Counted from the first letter of the stretch, positions 34,905 through 43,863 are shown. The stretch: 64,000 bases of DNA from Microbispora rosea (GCF_900156315.1 NZ_FTNI01000008.1:1-64000); one strand, 5' to 3'. Translations and numbers: made by a program. The notes: a model not told the origin generated them from the sequence alone.

Positions 34905-36496
34905 CCCTCGTCCCTCCTGAACCGGCGGATGTTGAAGATCATGAACGGCACCACCAGCACGAGCAGGAAGATCGACAGCGCGCTTCCCAGGCCCTGGTTG
35001 CCGCCGCCGCCGAACGACACGCGCCACATCTCCAGCGCGATCACGTTGGCCTGCGGCTGCACCGAGCCGGGGGCGATGATGAACACCAGGTCGAAGACCT
35101 TCAGCACATTGATGATCATTGTGACGAAGACGACGAGCAGCACCGGCGACAGCAGCGGCACGGTGATCCGCCGGAACACCTGCCACTCGGTCGCGCCGTC
35201 GATCCTGGCCGCCTCGAGGGCGTCACGGGGGATCGCCGACAACCCGGCAGCGATCAGCACCATCGCGAATCCGGCCCACACCCAGATGTACGCGCCGATG
35301 ATCGCGGGGGTGATCAACGCCGGCCCCAGCCAGGTGAGCCCGTTGAAGGGCGCCGTGAAGTTCGACTGCGGCAGCCGTACGACGTAGGAGCCGGCCGGGA
35401 GGCCGGAGAAGCGGAACGTGCCGTCGGCGGCCGTCTCGGTCGTCGCCTTGACCGCGCCGCCGGAGACCGCCTCGACCGTGATACCGCCCAGGCCCTTCTC
35501 CTGTGGGTCGATCTGGTTCAGCGTGCCTCCGCCGCCGCGGACGACGTCGAGCCAGACCGTGCCGCTCAGGCCGTCGCCGCCGGGGGCGGCCTTGGCGGCC
35601 GGGGCGTCCTTCACCGTGTCGTGGTTCAGGCCGACGAGCGGGATCAGCACCGGAGTGCCCGCCTGCACCTGCTGCTTCGTCACCACGGCGCCGCCCTGCG
35701 CGACCGCGGGCGCCTGGTCGTTCTCCCGCGGCCGGGCTCCGGGGTAGCTCGCGCTGGAGGAGAAGGCGTCGTGGACGCTCGTGATGATGGCGTTGGCCAC
35801 GCCCTTGTCGGGGTCCTGCTCGTACACGAGGCGGAAGATGACCCCGGCGGCGAGCAGGGAGACGGCCATCGGCATGAACAGCACGAGCTTGAACGCCGTC
35901 GACCACCGGATGCGCTCGGTGAGCACCGCGAAGATCAGGCCGAGCGCGGTGACGATGATCGGGGCCACCACGACCCAGATGATGTTGTTCCTGATCGTGG
36001 TGAGCGTCGAGGAGTCGGTGAAGATCGACAGGTAGTTGCCCAGCCCGACGAAGCGGTCGCCGGCCGAGTCGTAGAGGCTGCGCCAGATCGAGTAGACGAT
36101 CGGATAGATGACCCACGCGGCGAGCAGCAGCAGCGCGGGCAGCAGGAACATCACCGCCAGTCTCGGCGACGGGCCGAGGCGCGGGGCCGCCTGCGTGGCG
36201 CCCGCTGTGGCGACCGCCGTGGCGACCGCGCCGGGCGGGGCCGCCGTCGCGTACCCGGCCGCCGCCGGACCAGCCGGCGGCTCGTCGGAATCGATCGGGG
36301 AATCGTCGGTCGGGGACTCGGAAACGGTCAGGGAGTCCGAGGTGGCCGGGGCGTCGGCCCCGGAATCGGAGAGGGCCGCTCCCGGCTGGGGGGAGTCGGT
36401 GGAAGGATCTGCGGGGGTTTCTCGCGGGCCGGAGGAGGCCCCGGCGGCGGACTCTCCGCCGCCGGTGGCCTGCGGGCCGTCCAACCGATCGGTCAC
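34901..36496 (-). CDS. Sugar ABC transporter permease (MalF type) with inserted extracytoplasmic domain
   Basis: 531 residues from GTG 36496, much longer than a normal ~300-residue permease. The first ~125 residues are a disordered Ser/Ala/Pro/Asp-rich cytoplasmic tail. TM1 is AVMFLLPALLLLAAWVIYPI. Between TM segments 3 and 4 lies an insert of about 150 residues (about 245-390). Its second half, GLSGTVWLDVVRGGGG to DGTFRFSGLPAGSYVVRLP, has the pattern of an SdrD-B/CNA-B-like beta-sandwich. The EAA loop (DALEAARIDGATEWQVFRRITVP) is intact. It pairs with MalG and two binding proteins. Confidence 0.9.
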   Translation of the reverse strand: MTDRLDGPQATGGGESAAGASSGPRETPADPSTDSPQPGAALSDSGADAPATSDSLTVSESPTDDSPIDSDEPPAGPAAAGYATAAPPGAVATAVATAGATQAAPRLGPSPRLAVMFLLPALLLLAAWVIYPIVYSIWRSLYDSAGDRFVGLGNYLSIFTDSSTLTTIRNNIIWVVVAPIIVTALGLIFAVLTERIRWSTAFKLVLFMPMAVSLLAAGVIFRLVYEQDPDKGVANAIITSVHDAFSSSASYPGARPRENDQAPAVAQGGAVVTKQQVQAGTPVLIPLVGLNHDTVKDAPAAKAAPGGDGLSGTVWLDVVRGGGGTLNQIDPQEKGLGGITVEAVSGGAVKATTETAADGTFRFSGLPAGSYVVRLPQSNFTAPFNGLTWLGPALITPAIIGAYIWVWAGFAMVLIAAGLSAIPRDALEAARIDGATEWQVFRRITVPLLSPVLLVVFVTMIINVLKVFDLVFIIAPGSVQPQANVIALEMWRVSFGGGGNQGLGSALSIFLLVLVVPFMIFNIRRFRRDEG

Positions 36497-36508
36497 GGCC
36501 GTCTTCCT

Positions 36509-37834
36509 TTACTTGAAGGCCTTGGCGGCGTCCGCCTCGAGCTTCTCCTGCGCGCCCTTCACGTCGGACGGGTTGCGGAGGAAGTCCTGCAGGTCCTTCC
36601 ACTCGCCCTTGCCGTCGGTGCCGCCGAAGGCGCTGGGGGCGAGGTCGGACATGTCGTACCGCACCGACTCACCGGCCGAGATGATCGTCTGGGCGAGCTG
36701 CTTGGTCAGGTCGTCCGGGTAGTTGTCGGGGGAGACGTTGCGGTTGGGGGACAGGTAGCCGGGCTGCTTGGCCCAGACCTCGCCGCCCTCCTTGGAAGCG
36801 AGGTACTCCACCAGCGCCTGCGCGCCCTTGTTGTCCTTCATCACCACGGCGACGTCGCCGCCGAGGATGACCGGAGCGGTGTCACCGGCCTTCGGGAACG
36901 GCATGATCTTGGCTTCCTCGCCGACCTTGGCGCCTGACTGGCCGAGGGAGGCGGCGACGAAGTCGGCCTCGATGACCATCGCGGCCTTCTTCTGGGCGTA
37001 CACCTGGGTGACGCAGGTCGGGAAGTCGGTCTGCAGCGCGCCGGACGAGCCGCCGAGCATGAACTCCTTCTTGCCGAAGATCTGCGCCAGCTTCTCCAGG
37101 GCGGTCTTGACCGTGGCGTCGGTCCACGGGATCTCGTGCTTGGAGAGCTTGTCGTAGTTCTCCGGGCCCGCGGTGGACAGGTAGACGTTCTCGAACAGGT
37201 CGGTCAGGGTCCAGCCGGAGGCGGCGCACAGCGCGAACGGCGAGACGCCGGAGTCGGACAGCGTCTGGGCGTTCTTGATCAGGTCGTCCCAGGTGGACGC
37301 GGGCTGCGCGCCGGCGTCGTCGAAGGCCGACTGGCGGTACCAGACGAGCGACTTGTGCGCCGCCTTGACGAGCACGCCGTACACCTGCCCCTTGGCGGAG
37401 CCGAGCTCCTTCCAGTACGGGGTGTAGTTCTGGTCGATCTGCGTCTGCACCTCGGGCGCCAGGGGCTTGAGCGCGTTCTCGTCGGCGTACTGCTGCACCA
37501 GGCCCGGCTGCGGCAGGATCGCGACGTCCGGAGGATTGCCGCCCTGGATGCGGGGGCCGAGGTAGGCGCCGGTGTCCTCACCGGTGGAGGCGTAGGTGAC
37601 CGTGGCGCCGGTCTTCTCCTCGAACGCCTTGAGCACCTTCTCGAAGTTGGCCTGCTCGTCACCGGTCCACTTCGCGGCGACCTCGACCTTCGTACCCTCC
37701 AGAGGCTTGGCCGCGCCGGCGTCCGCGGCCGGGGCGCTGGCCGAGGCCGCGGGCTCGCTGCCGGTGTCGCTGCCGCACGCGGCGGCGGCGGCGAGAGCGA
37801 GGCACGCGACCATGATGGGGGGAAGTTTGCGCAT
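36509..37834 (-). CDS. Sugar-binding lipoprotein (AglE-like)
   Basis: 441 residues from ATG 37834. The signal peptide ends in a lipobox AAAAC, so it is tethered outside the membrane. The pattern EGTKVEVAAKWTGDEQANFE, then GGNPPDVAILPQPGLVQQ, is that of alpha-glucoside-type binding proteins (AglE group). The C-terminal region (ALVEYLASKEGGEVWAKQPG) is typical of family-1 solute-binding proteins. It is the second gene of the importer operon, 12 bp upstream of the MalF-type gene. The ligand is probably an alpha-glucoside or maltodextrin, by family only. Confidence 0.9.
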   Translation of the reverse strand: MRKLPPIMVACLALAAAAACGSDTGSEPAASASAPAADAGAAKPLEGTKVEVAAKWTGDEQANFEKVLKAFEEKTGATVTYASTGEDTGAYLGPRIQGGNPPDVAILPQPGLVQQYADENALKPLAPEVQTQIDQNYTPYWKELGSAKGQVYGVLVKAAHKSLVWYRQSAFDDAGAQPASTWDDLIKNAQTLSDSGVSPFALCAASGWTLTDLFENVYLSTAGPENYDKLSKHEIPWTDATVKTALEKLAQIFGKKEFMLGGSSGALQTDFPTCVTQVYAQKKAAMVIEADFVAASLGQSGAKVGEEAKIMPFPKAGDTAPVILGGDVAVVMKDNKGAQALVEYLASKEGGEVWAKQPGYLSPNRNVSPDNYPDDLTKQLAQTIISAGESVRYDMSDLAPSAFGGTDGKGEWKDLQDFLRNPSDVKGAQEKLEADAAKAFK

Positions 37835-37840
37835 ATCTAT

Positions 37841-39103
37841 CTATCCTCCGAACTGGATGACCTCGCCGAGCCCCTGCTTCAGGTCGGCGACGGTCTCGTC
37901 TACGGGTTTGTCGAGAGTGAGCGCGCCGGAGACGGCGCTGGAGATCAGCAGGCTGATCTGGTTGTAGTCGGCGGTGACCGGCCTGGGCCGGGCCGAGACG
38001 ATCGCCTCCTTGAGCGCGGGCAGATAGGGGAACCGCTTGATGAGCTCCGGGTCGTCGTACAGCTCCGCCCACACCGGCGGGAACGAGCCCTCGGTGAGCA
38101 CGAGCCGCTCGTTGTCGAGGCCGGTGAAGTAGCGGATGAAGTCGAGCGCCGACTTCTGCCGCTTCGAGAAGGCGCTGATGGCGAGGTTGTAGCCGCCCAG
38201 CGAACTCGATCCGGGCCCGTTCAGGCCGGGCAGCCGGGTCACCGAGAACTTTCCGGCCAGTTTCGAGTGGGCGGCCGGTCCGTACGCGTGGGGCCAGTTG
38301 CGGGCGAACAGCAGCCGCCCCTCCTGGAAGGCGAGCCGGGACTCCTCCTCCTTGTACGTCAGCGCCTCGCGGGGGATCCACCCCTCCTTGACGCCGCCGA
38401 CGAGGAAGTCGAGCGCGGCCCGTGCGCTGCCGAGGTCCATCGTGACCGTGCGGGCGTCCGGGCTGAGGATCGACCCGCCCGCCGATTGGACGGCCTCGGC
38501 GAAGTTGACGGTCAGCCCCTCGTACGGCAGGAACTGCCCGGCATATCCCCCGATGTGATACTTCGCGCTCAGGCGCGTGGCCTGCTCGCGCAGCTCCGCC
38601 CAGGTCTTGGGCGGATTCAGGTGCTCCTTCTTCAGGATGTCCGACCGGTAGTAGAGCAGGCCGGCGTTGCTGGTGTACGGCGCGGCCCACAGCCTGTCCC
38701 GGTAGATGGCGGTGTCCGCGACGCCCTTGAGCAGCTTGTCCAGGGGGAACAGGCTGCGGTCGAGCGGCGCGATCCAGCCGGCGTCGGCGAACTCCGCCGT
38801 CCACATCACGTCGAGCGCGAGCACGTCGTAGACGTCGTTGTGCGCCTGCAGGTTGGCCACCATCTGGGCGCGCTGCTCGTCGGCCGCCTCGGGCAGTTCG
38901 AGCAGCGACACCGGCTCGTCCGGGTGCGCCTGGTTCCACCGGTCCAGCAGCGGGCGGAGGTACGCGGTGGTGTCCCTGCCGATCGCCAGTGTGATCGGCC
39001 CGGTGCCGTCGCTGCCCACGGTGGACCGGGTGCCGCTGTCGGCGAGCCCTGCGCAGCCGGCCACCAGGAGGGTGGCAAGTGCGGCGAGGGCTCGGCGAAC
39101 CAT
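37841..39103 (-). CDS. Second sugar-binding lipoprotein in the same operon
   Basis: 420 residues from ATG 39103 with GGAGG upstream. Lipobox LLVAGC. It has the family-1 solute-binding pattern: LRPLLDRWNQAHPDEPVSLLELP, YDVLALDVMWTAEFADAGWI, LWAAPYTSNAGLLYYRSDIL. The sequence resembles the trehalose/maltose-binding group (LpqY/ThuE-like) more than the AglE-like protein next to it. It starts the operon and lies 6 bp before the second binding protein, so both are made with one permease pair. The promoter is at 39156-39184. Confidence 0.88.
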   Translation of the reverse strand: MVRRALAALATLLVAGCAGLADSGTRSTVGSDGTGPITLAIGRDTTAYLRPLLDRWNQAHPDEPVSLLELPEAADEQRAQMVANLQAHNDVYDVLALDVMWTAEFADAGWIAPLDRSLFPLDKLLKGVADTAIYRDRLWAAPYTSNAGLLYYRSDILKKEHLNPPKTWAELREQATRLSAKYHIGGYAGQFLPYEGLTVNFAEAVQSAGGSILSPDARTVTMDLGSARAALDFLVGGVKEGWIPREALTYKEEESRLAFQEGRLLFARNWPHAYGPAAHSKLAGKFSVTRLPGLNGPGSSSLGGYNLAISAFSKRQKSALDFIRYFTGLDNERLVLTEGSFPPVWAELYDDPELIKRFPYLPALKEAIVSARPRPVTADYNQISLLISSAVSGALTLDKPVDETVADLKQGLGEVIQFGG

Positions 39104-39149
39104 GTGGCCTCCGTATGAAAAGCGGGTTACATACGTGTTAGGTAGGTGC

Positions 39150-39184
39150 ATGCATGTTATGCATAGCGATAATGTGAGCGTCAA
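39150..39184 (-). promoter_or_regulatory. Promoter of importer operon with palindrome over the -10
   Basis: Minus-strand TTGACG (39179-39184) and CATAAC (39156-39161) are 17 bp apart. A perfect palindrome ATGCATGTTATGCAT (39150-39164) covers the -10. It lies between the importer operon and the divergent padR gene. Binding by PadR, which prefers ATGT/ACAT-type palindromes, is possible but not established. Confidence 0.5.
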
Positions 39185-39238
39185 CGGATGAGCTCGTAAC
39201 GCTCCGATAACTGCTCGATACGGCTTGGGGGTGGGCGC

Positions 39239-39745
39239 GTGCGGCAGTCGCTGCTGGCGCTCCTTGCGAAGGAACCTGCCCACGGATACGAGCTGAAACA
39301 GGCACTCGAAACGATCTTCGGTGGCGCCTACCCGTCGCCCAACATCGGCCAGATCTACGTGACTCTGGGCCGGCTGGAGAAGGACGGGCACGTCCGGTCG
39401 GTCGACGTCGAGCAGGCCAACCGGCCGAACAAGAAGGTCTATTACATCACCGCCACCGGCAGGGAGGCGCTGGAGAACTGGGTCGAGGAGCCCACCGAGG
39501 GCCCGCGGGTGCGTGACGAGTTCTTCATGAAGCTCGTGCTGGCTCCGATGACCGGCCTTTCCGACCGCATGGCGTTGGTGAACCGGCAGCGACGGCACTA
39601 CCTTGCGCTCATGAGAGACCTCCGCGAGCTGGCCGAGCGCACCGACCCGGCCAACCGCGTCGCGCTGCTGCTCATCGAGGGAGCCATGCTCCACCTCCAG
39701 GCCGACCTCGACTGGCTCGAACGTTGTCAGGAGGACCTGCCATGA
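39239..39745 (+). CDS. PadR-family regulator
   Basis: 168 residues from GTG 39239. The winged helix is typical: QSLLALLAKEPAHGYELKQAL, PSPNIGQIYVTLGRLEKDGH, KKVYYITATGREAL. The C-terminal part is helical (about 95-168) for dimerisation. Its stop overlaps the 42-codon bridge ORF (ATGA), which in turn overlaps the ABC ATPase gene, so it belongs to the exporter operon and probably represses it. It is divergent from the sugar importer operon. Confidence 0.9.
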   Translation: MRQSLLALLAKEPAHGYELKQALETIFGGAYPSPNIGQIYVTLGRLEKDGHVRSVDVEQANRPNKKVYYITATGREALENWVEEPTEGPRVRDEFFMKLVLAPMTGLSDRMALVNRQRRHYLALMRDLRELAERTDPANRVALLLIEGAMLHLQADLDWLERCQEDLP

Positions 39746-39870
39746 GTGAGCGGAGCGGGCGAATCGGTAAGCAGCGAATCGGTAAGCAGCGAATCGGTAA
39801 GCAGCGAATCGGTAAGCACAGTGCGCTGCGCTCATGCGCCCCCGAGCCGTCAGGCGAGGGGGCGGCATGA
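39742..39870 (+). CDS. 42-residue bridge ORF with RIGKQ repeats
   Basis: ATG 39742 overlaps the padR stop (ATGA) and the ORF ends in TGA inside ATGA at the ABC ATPase start. A chance frame would rarely fit both junctions. It encodes MSERSG, then RIGKQ three times and RIGKH, then SALRSCAPEPSGEGAA. The peptide is basic, without TM segment. Its likely role is coupling translation from padR to the ATPase. Sequences beginning MSERS and ending EPSGEGA at actinomycete gene junctions seem familiar to me, suggesting a recurrent junction element; this is recollection only. Confidence 0.5.
   Translation: MSERSGRIGKQRIGKQRIGKQRIGKHSALRSCAPEPSGEGAA
39761..39820 (+). repeat. Four 15-bp tandem repeats in the bridge ORF
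   Basis: GAATCGGTAAGCAGC is repeated exactly with a 15-bp period at 39761, 39776 and 39791; the fourth unit at 39806 ends in CACA. Period 15 keeps the frame of the bridge ORF. Confidence 0.9.
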
Positions 39871-40616
39871 GTGCCGACGCCCCCGTCGTACGGGCCGTCA
39901 ACCTGGTGAAGATCTACCAGACCGGCGGGCTGCCGGTGCCCGCCGTACGCGGGGTCGACCTGACCGTCGAGGCGGGAGAGTTCGTCGCCATCATGGGCCC
40001 GTCCGGGTCGGGCAAGTCCACCCTCGTGCACATGCTGGGCGGCCTGGACACGCGCACCAGCGGCGAGATCTGGCTGGACGGCAGGCGGGCGGACACGCTC
40101 TCCGAGAGCGGGTGGGCGGTGCTCCGCCGGGAGAAGATCGGCTTCGTCTTCCAGTTCTTCAACCTGGTCGCCAACATGACCGTGGCCGACAACGTCGAGC
40201 TTCCCGCCCTGCTCGGCGGCGTCTCGCCCCGGCAGGCCAGGGAACGGCGCGAGTATCTCCTCGGCGAGCTCGGCCTGACCGATCGCGCCGGGGCGTCGCC
40301 CGCGCAGCTCAGCGGGGGCGAGCAGCAGCGGGTCGCGCTGGCCCGCGCCCTGGCGAACCAGCCCCGGCTGCTGCTGGCCGACGAGCCGACCGGCAACCTC
40401 GACAGCCGCAACACCCGCGACGTGCTGCGCCTGCTCGGCCAGGTGCACGGGCAGGGCCAGACGATCGCGCTGGTCACCCACGACGCGCGGGTGGCGAGCA
40501 TGGCCGACCGCGTCGTCAGCCTGCTGGACGGCCAGATCGTCGACGACGGCGCGATCCCGAAGTCGCGCCGGCGCCCCCTGGGAGGGGCCGGAGACGTCGT
40601 GGAGCTGCGGAGTTGA
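39867..40616 (+). CDS. ABC exporter ATP-binding protein (LolD/MacB type)
   Basis: 249 residues from ATG 39867. Walker A MGPSGSGKST, Q-loop FQFFNL, signature LSGGEQQRVALARAL, Walker B LLLADEPTGNLDS and H-loop THDARVA are all present. The sequence class (VYxTG start, DNVELPALL) is that of ATPases working with FtsX/MacB-type permeases, here the TTG-started gene at 40708. Translation is probably coupled to the bridge ORF. Substrate may be a peptide, lipid or drug; unknown. Confidence 0.94.
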   Translation: MSADAPVVRAVNLVKIYQTGGLPVPAVRGVDLTVEAGEFVAIMGPSGSGKSTLVHMLGGLDTRTSGEIWLDGRRADTLSESGWAVLRREKIGFVFQFFNLVANMTVADNVELPALLGGVSPRQARERREYLLGELGLTDRAGASPAQLSGGEQQRVALARALANQPRLLLADEPTGNLDSRNTRDVLRLLGQVHGQGQTIALVTHDARVASMADRVVSLLDGQIVDDGAIPKSRRRPLGGAGDVVELRS

Positions 40617-40707
40617 GATCGGCGCAGTTGAGATCGTCCGGCCGCCATGCCTCCCCGGCCACCCGTCCGCAGAGTCCGGAGAGCCCGGACCGGCGCGAGG
40701 GGGCCGC

Positions 40708-42981
40708 TTGATCACGACGAGGACCGCGGAGCTGCGGTGGATCCGCGCGGACCTGCGGGCGCGCCGGGGCCAGGCCGTGCTCACGGTCCTCGCGGTGGCG
40801 GGGATCGTCACCGCTCTGATCATCGCGGCCACGCTGCTGGAGGACGGCACCAATCCCTGGCGCGGCCTGTTCCAGCGCAGCAACAGCGCGCACATCTGGA
40901 TCCACAGCAAGGACGTGCCCGACGTGTCCGCGCTGCGCAGCCTGAACGGCGTGACCGACGTCGCCGGGCCCTACCGCAGCGCGCCCGCCACGCTGGTCGC
41001 GCGCGGCCGGCGGGTGCCGATCACCCTGCAGGAGACGCCGGCGGCCATCCCCGCCGTGGCCCGCCCGCTCCTCCGCGAGGGCCGCTGGCTCGACGTGCGC
41101 ACCCCGAACGGCGTGGTCGTCGAACGGTCCTTCGCCCGCGCGCTCGGCCTGCGGCCGGGCAGCCCGTTCACCGTCACCGGGCTGAACGGCGCGACCCACG
41201 CGTTGACCGTCGCCGGGCTGGCGGAAAGCGGTGACCAGGGGTTCTACCCGGAGTGGACCCCCGGCCTGGCCTGGACGCTCGCGCAGACGCTGAACGTGGT
41301 CGAGCCCGCGCCCGGCCGCACCGAGACCGTGACGGGGCTGCGGCTGGCCGATCCCGCCACCACCGATCTCGTCGTCCAGAGGGCCGTCTTCACGATGCGC
41401 AACCAGGTGCAGCGGGTGACGACCTGGCGCGAGGTGCGGGCCTCCATGGAACTGGACAACCGGCTGCTCGGCCTGCTGCTCGCGCTGTTCGGCGGCGCGG
41501 GCCTGATCGCGGCCGCGCTGGCGCTCGCCAACGCCGCCGGAGGCCGGGTGCTCATGCAGTTGCGCGACATCGCGACGCTCAAGTCGCTCGGGTTCACCCG
41601 GGGCCAGGTGGTCCGGATGCTCGTCACCGAGCACGGCACGCTCGGGCTGCTCGGCATCGCCGCCGGCGTGGTCGTCGCCCGGCTGATCACGACGTACGCC
41701 ATGGGGGAGACGGTCGCCGTCCCGCTGTCGGCCGGCCCGCTCGCCGCGATCATCGTGGGCACGTCGCTGATGGTGCTGGTCGCGGTGCTGATCCCGGCCT
41801 GGCGCGGCGGGCGCACCCCGCCGATCCCGGCCACCCCGGCGGCGCCGCCACGCGGGCACCTGTCGCGATTGGCCCGGGTCGCCCTGCTCGTACGGCTGCC
41901 GCCCGCGCTCGTCCTCGGCGCCAGGGACGCGTTCACCCGCAGGACGCCCGCCGCGCTCACGCTGTGCGGCGTCGCCATCCCGATGATGATGATCACGATC
42001 GGGCTCGGCTGCTGGACGACCCTGGACGACTTCATCCGCCACCCCGAGAGCGTGGGGCAGGCGGCGGCCCTGACCGTCCGGCCGGGCGAGCTGACCGCCG
42101 AGGAGGCGCGCCAGCGGGCGATGGCCGACCAGGACGTGGTCGCGGCCTACCCGGGCGCCGAGCTCGACGCGCTCGTCCCCTGGCAGACCAGGACCGTGCG
42201 GACCAGGGCCCTCGGCCTGTCGTCCGACCCCTATCCCTTTCCGGTCGTCGAGGGCCGGATGTTCGCGGACCGGGGCGAGGCGGTCGCCGGGCAGGGCCTG
42301 CTCGACCTCCTCGGCGTGGGGATCGGCGACCGGGTCCGCGTGACGATCGGGGGCACCCCGCTGATCGTCCGGATCGTGGGCCGGGTGGTCGAGCCCGAGC
42401 AGGACGGCGAGGTGCTGTCGTTCGGGATGGACAGCCTGGCGGCCAAGGACGCGCTGCCGCCCCAGTTCTACGCCCTGGTGCTGCGGCCCGGCGCCGACGC
42501 GGTCCAGGTGCGGGCCCGCCTGCAGGGGGAGGGGCTGGAGGTGGCCCAGGCCGTGAACCCGGCCGACCGGCTCTCGGTCATCCGGGTGATCATTGTCGCG
42601 CTGGTCGCCGTGCTGGCCCTGATCGGGCTGGCCAGCCTGCTCACGGCGAGCGCGCTCGGGCTGCGCGACCACGTCCTCGACCTGGCCGTGCTCAAGGCGA
42701 TGGGCCTGACCCCGCGCCAGGTGATGGCCACGCTGGTGACCGCGACCGGCCTGCCCGCGGCGGTCGGGGTCGTGCTGGGGGCCGCGGCGGGGGCGGCCTG
42801 GTCACGGTGGCTGATCGACCTGGAGGGCCGCGGCAGCGGCGTCGGCGCCGGCATCGGCCGCGCTCCGACCTCCGGCATGCTCGTCGCGACCCTCCTCATC
42901 GCGATCGGCGCGGCGTTGCTGGTGGCGCTGATCCCCGCCAGGCGGGCGGCGCGGGCGCAGGTGCCCCTCACCGCCCGCTGA
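40708..42981 (+). CDS. ABC transporter FtsX-family permease
   Basis: 757 residues from TTG 40708, with GAGGGGG upstream. N-terminal TM (AVLTVLAVAGIVTALIIAA) is followed by an extracytoplasmic domain, then FtsX-type TM segments (LLGLLLALFGGAGLIAAALA, IIVGTSLMVLVAVLIPAW). A second extracytoplasmic domain follows (VVEGRMFADRGEAVAGQGLL) and a second FtsX set near the C-terminus. This duplicated form is the usual large actinomycete FtsX permease. It partners the ATPase at 39867; PadR at 39239 probably controls both. Two copies of GTTGAGATCG occur in the 91-bp gap. Confidence 0.93.
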   Translation: MITTRTAELRWIRADLRARRGQAVLTVLAVAGIVTALIIAATLLEDGTNPWRGLFQRSNSAHIWIHSKDVPDVSALRSLNGVTDVAGPYRSAPATLVARGRRVPITLQETPAAIPAVARPLLREGRWLDVRTPNGVVVERSFARALGLRPGSPFTVTGLNGATHALTVAGLAESGDQGFYPEWTPGLAWTLAQTLNVVEPAPGRTETVTGLRLADPATTDLVVQRAVFTMRNQVQRVTTWREVRASMELDNRLLGLLLALFGGAGLIAAALALANAAGGRVLMQLRDIATLKSLGFTRGQVVRMLVTEHGTLGLLGIAAGVVVARLITTYAMGETVAVPLSAGPLAAIIVGTSLMVLVAVLIPAWRGGRTPPIPATPAAPPRGHLSRLARVALLVRLPPALVLGARDAFTRRTPAALTLCGVAIPMMMITIGLGCWTTLDDFIRHPESVGQAAALTVRPGELTAEEARQRAMADQDVVAAYPGAELDALVPWQTRTVRTRALGLSSDPYPFPVVEGRMFADRGEAVAGQGLLDLLGVGIGDRVRVTIGGTPLIVRIVGRVVEPEQDGEVLSFGMDSLAAKDALPPQFYALVLRPGADAVQVRARLQGEGLEVAQAVNPADRLSVIRVIIVALVAVLALIGLASLLTASALGLRDHVLDLAVLKAMGLTPRQVMATLVTATGLPAAVGVVLGAAAGAAWSRWLIDLEGRGSGVGAGIGRAPTSGMLVATLLIAIGAALLVALIPARRAARAQVPLTAR

Positions 42982-43082
42982 GCGAACGGCGGAGTGCGTT
43001 GAGCGTCCGGCCTGAGCCGACGTGGCCGGGGCCCGCTGGTCTTCCGCGGCCGGTGCCGTTCGGCCCCGCGTGAGAACGCGGG

Positions 43083-43673
43083 TCAGTCTCTCTTGAACAC
43101 GCCGCAGGCGATCCGGGCGCCTGAGTCGCCGGCCTTGAGCGTCTCGGCGTCAGGCCCGGCCGTGCCCGAACGGCTGTAGCGGTCGGGGACGTTCGCCTGG
43201 TTGTCGGGCTTGGCGTGGACGACGATCGACCTGCCGCCGCCGGTCAGCAGGTCCTCCACCCTGAACCGATCGGTGACGACGGAGGCCTGGCCCACGCCGT
43301 CGCCGCGGACCAGGAGGTCGGGCAGATCCCCCGTGTGCCCGGGGTGCGAGCCCGAGCCCAGGTGGGAGCCCGCGCTGAAGAAGGGGCTGCCGGTCGCCGG
43401 GTCCTTCGAGTTCGGGTCGCACACGCCCTTGTCGTGGACGTGCACGCCGTGGAATCCGGGCGGCAGCGCGGTGGTCCTGATCGTCACCTCGGTCCCGCCG
43501 TTCTCGTCGTTCTCCACGTGGACCGTCCCGACGTTCTGACCCTGCGCGTTCGTGAGAGTCGCGGAGGCGTCGGTGTCGCGGGGCGCCGCCGGCGTCTGCG
43601 CCGTGGCGATCCCGGAGACGGCCGCCCCCGCGACCAACGCGGCGGCCAGGGACAGGTAGGTATGCCGGGGCAT
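43083..43673 (-). CDS. sodC: Cu/Zn superoxide dismutase, secreted
   Basis: 196 residues from ATG 43673 (MPRHTYLSLAAALVAGAA), giving a signal peptide; an upstream in-frame start at 43715 adds 14 residues ahead of it. Metal-ligand motifs of SodC are present: FHGVHVHDKG, SAGSHLGSGSHPGHTGDLPD and IVVHAKPDN. The disulfide cysteines are in GVCDPN and ACGVF. It removes superoxide outside the membrane. Single gene. Confidence 0.93.
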   Translation of the reverse strand: MPRHTYLSLAAALVAGAAVSGIATAQTPAAPRDTDASATLTNAQGQNVGTVHVENDENGGTEVTIRTTALPPGFHGVHVHDKGVCDPNSKDPATGSPFFSAGSHLGSGSHPGHTGDLPDLLVRGDGVGQASVVTDRFRVEDLLTGGGRSIVVHAKPDNQANVPDRYSRSGTAGPDAETLKAGDSGARIACGVFKRD

Positions 43674-43863
43674 GAGGCTCCCCCTCTCGCCGGTGCGAGC
43701 AATCCGCCCGTCCACGCCACGGTAGGCACGTCAGGCGAAAGGGGTGGGCCAAGACGGCGTCAAGTCTGGTGTGCGTACGACGACGCCCGGCCCAGGGGCC
43801 CGCGAAGGGCCCGAGGACGGGGCGTGCCGAACGTCCCGAGGACGGATGTGCCGGGCGGCCGGA

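Noticed and set aside
39104-39238. PadR control of the sugar importer through ATGCATGTTATGCAT
   Set aside because: The palindrome covers the importer -10, but PadR is in the exporter operon and the site has only partial similarity to known PadR sites. Kept as a possibility, not a claim.
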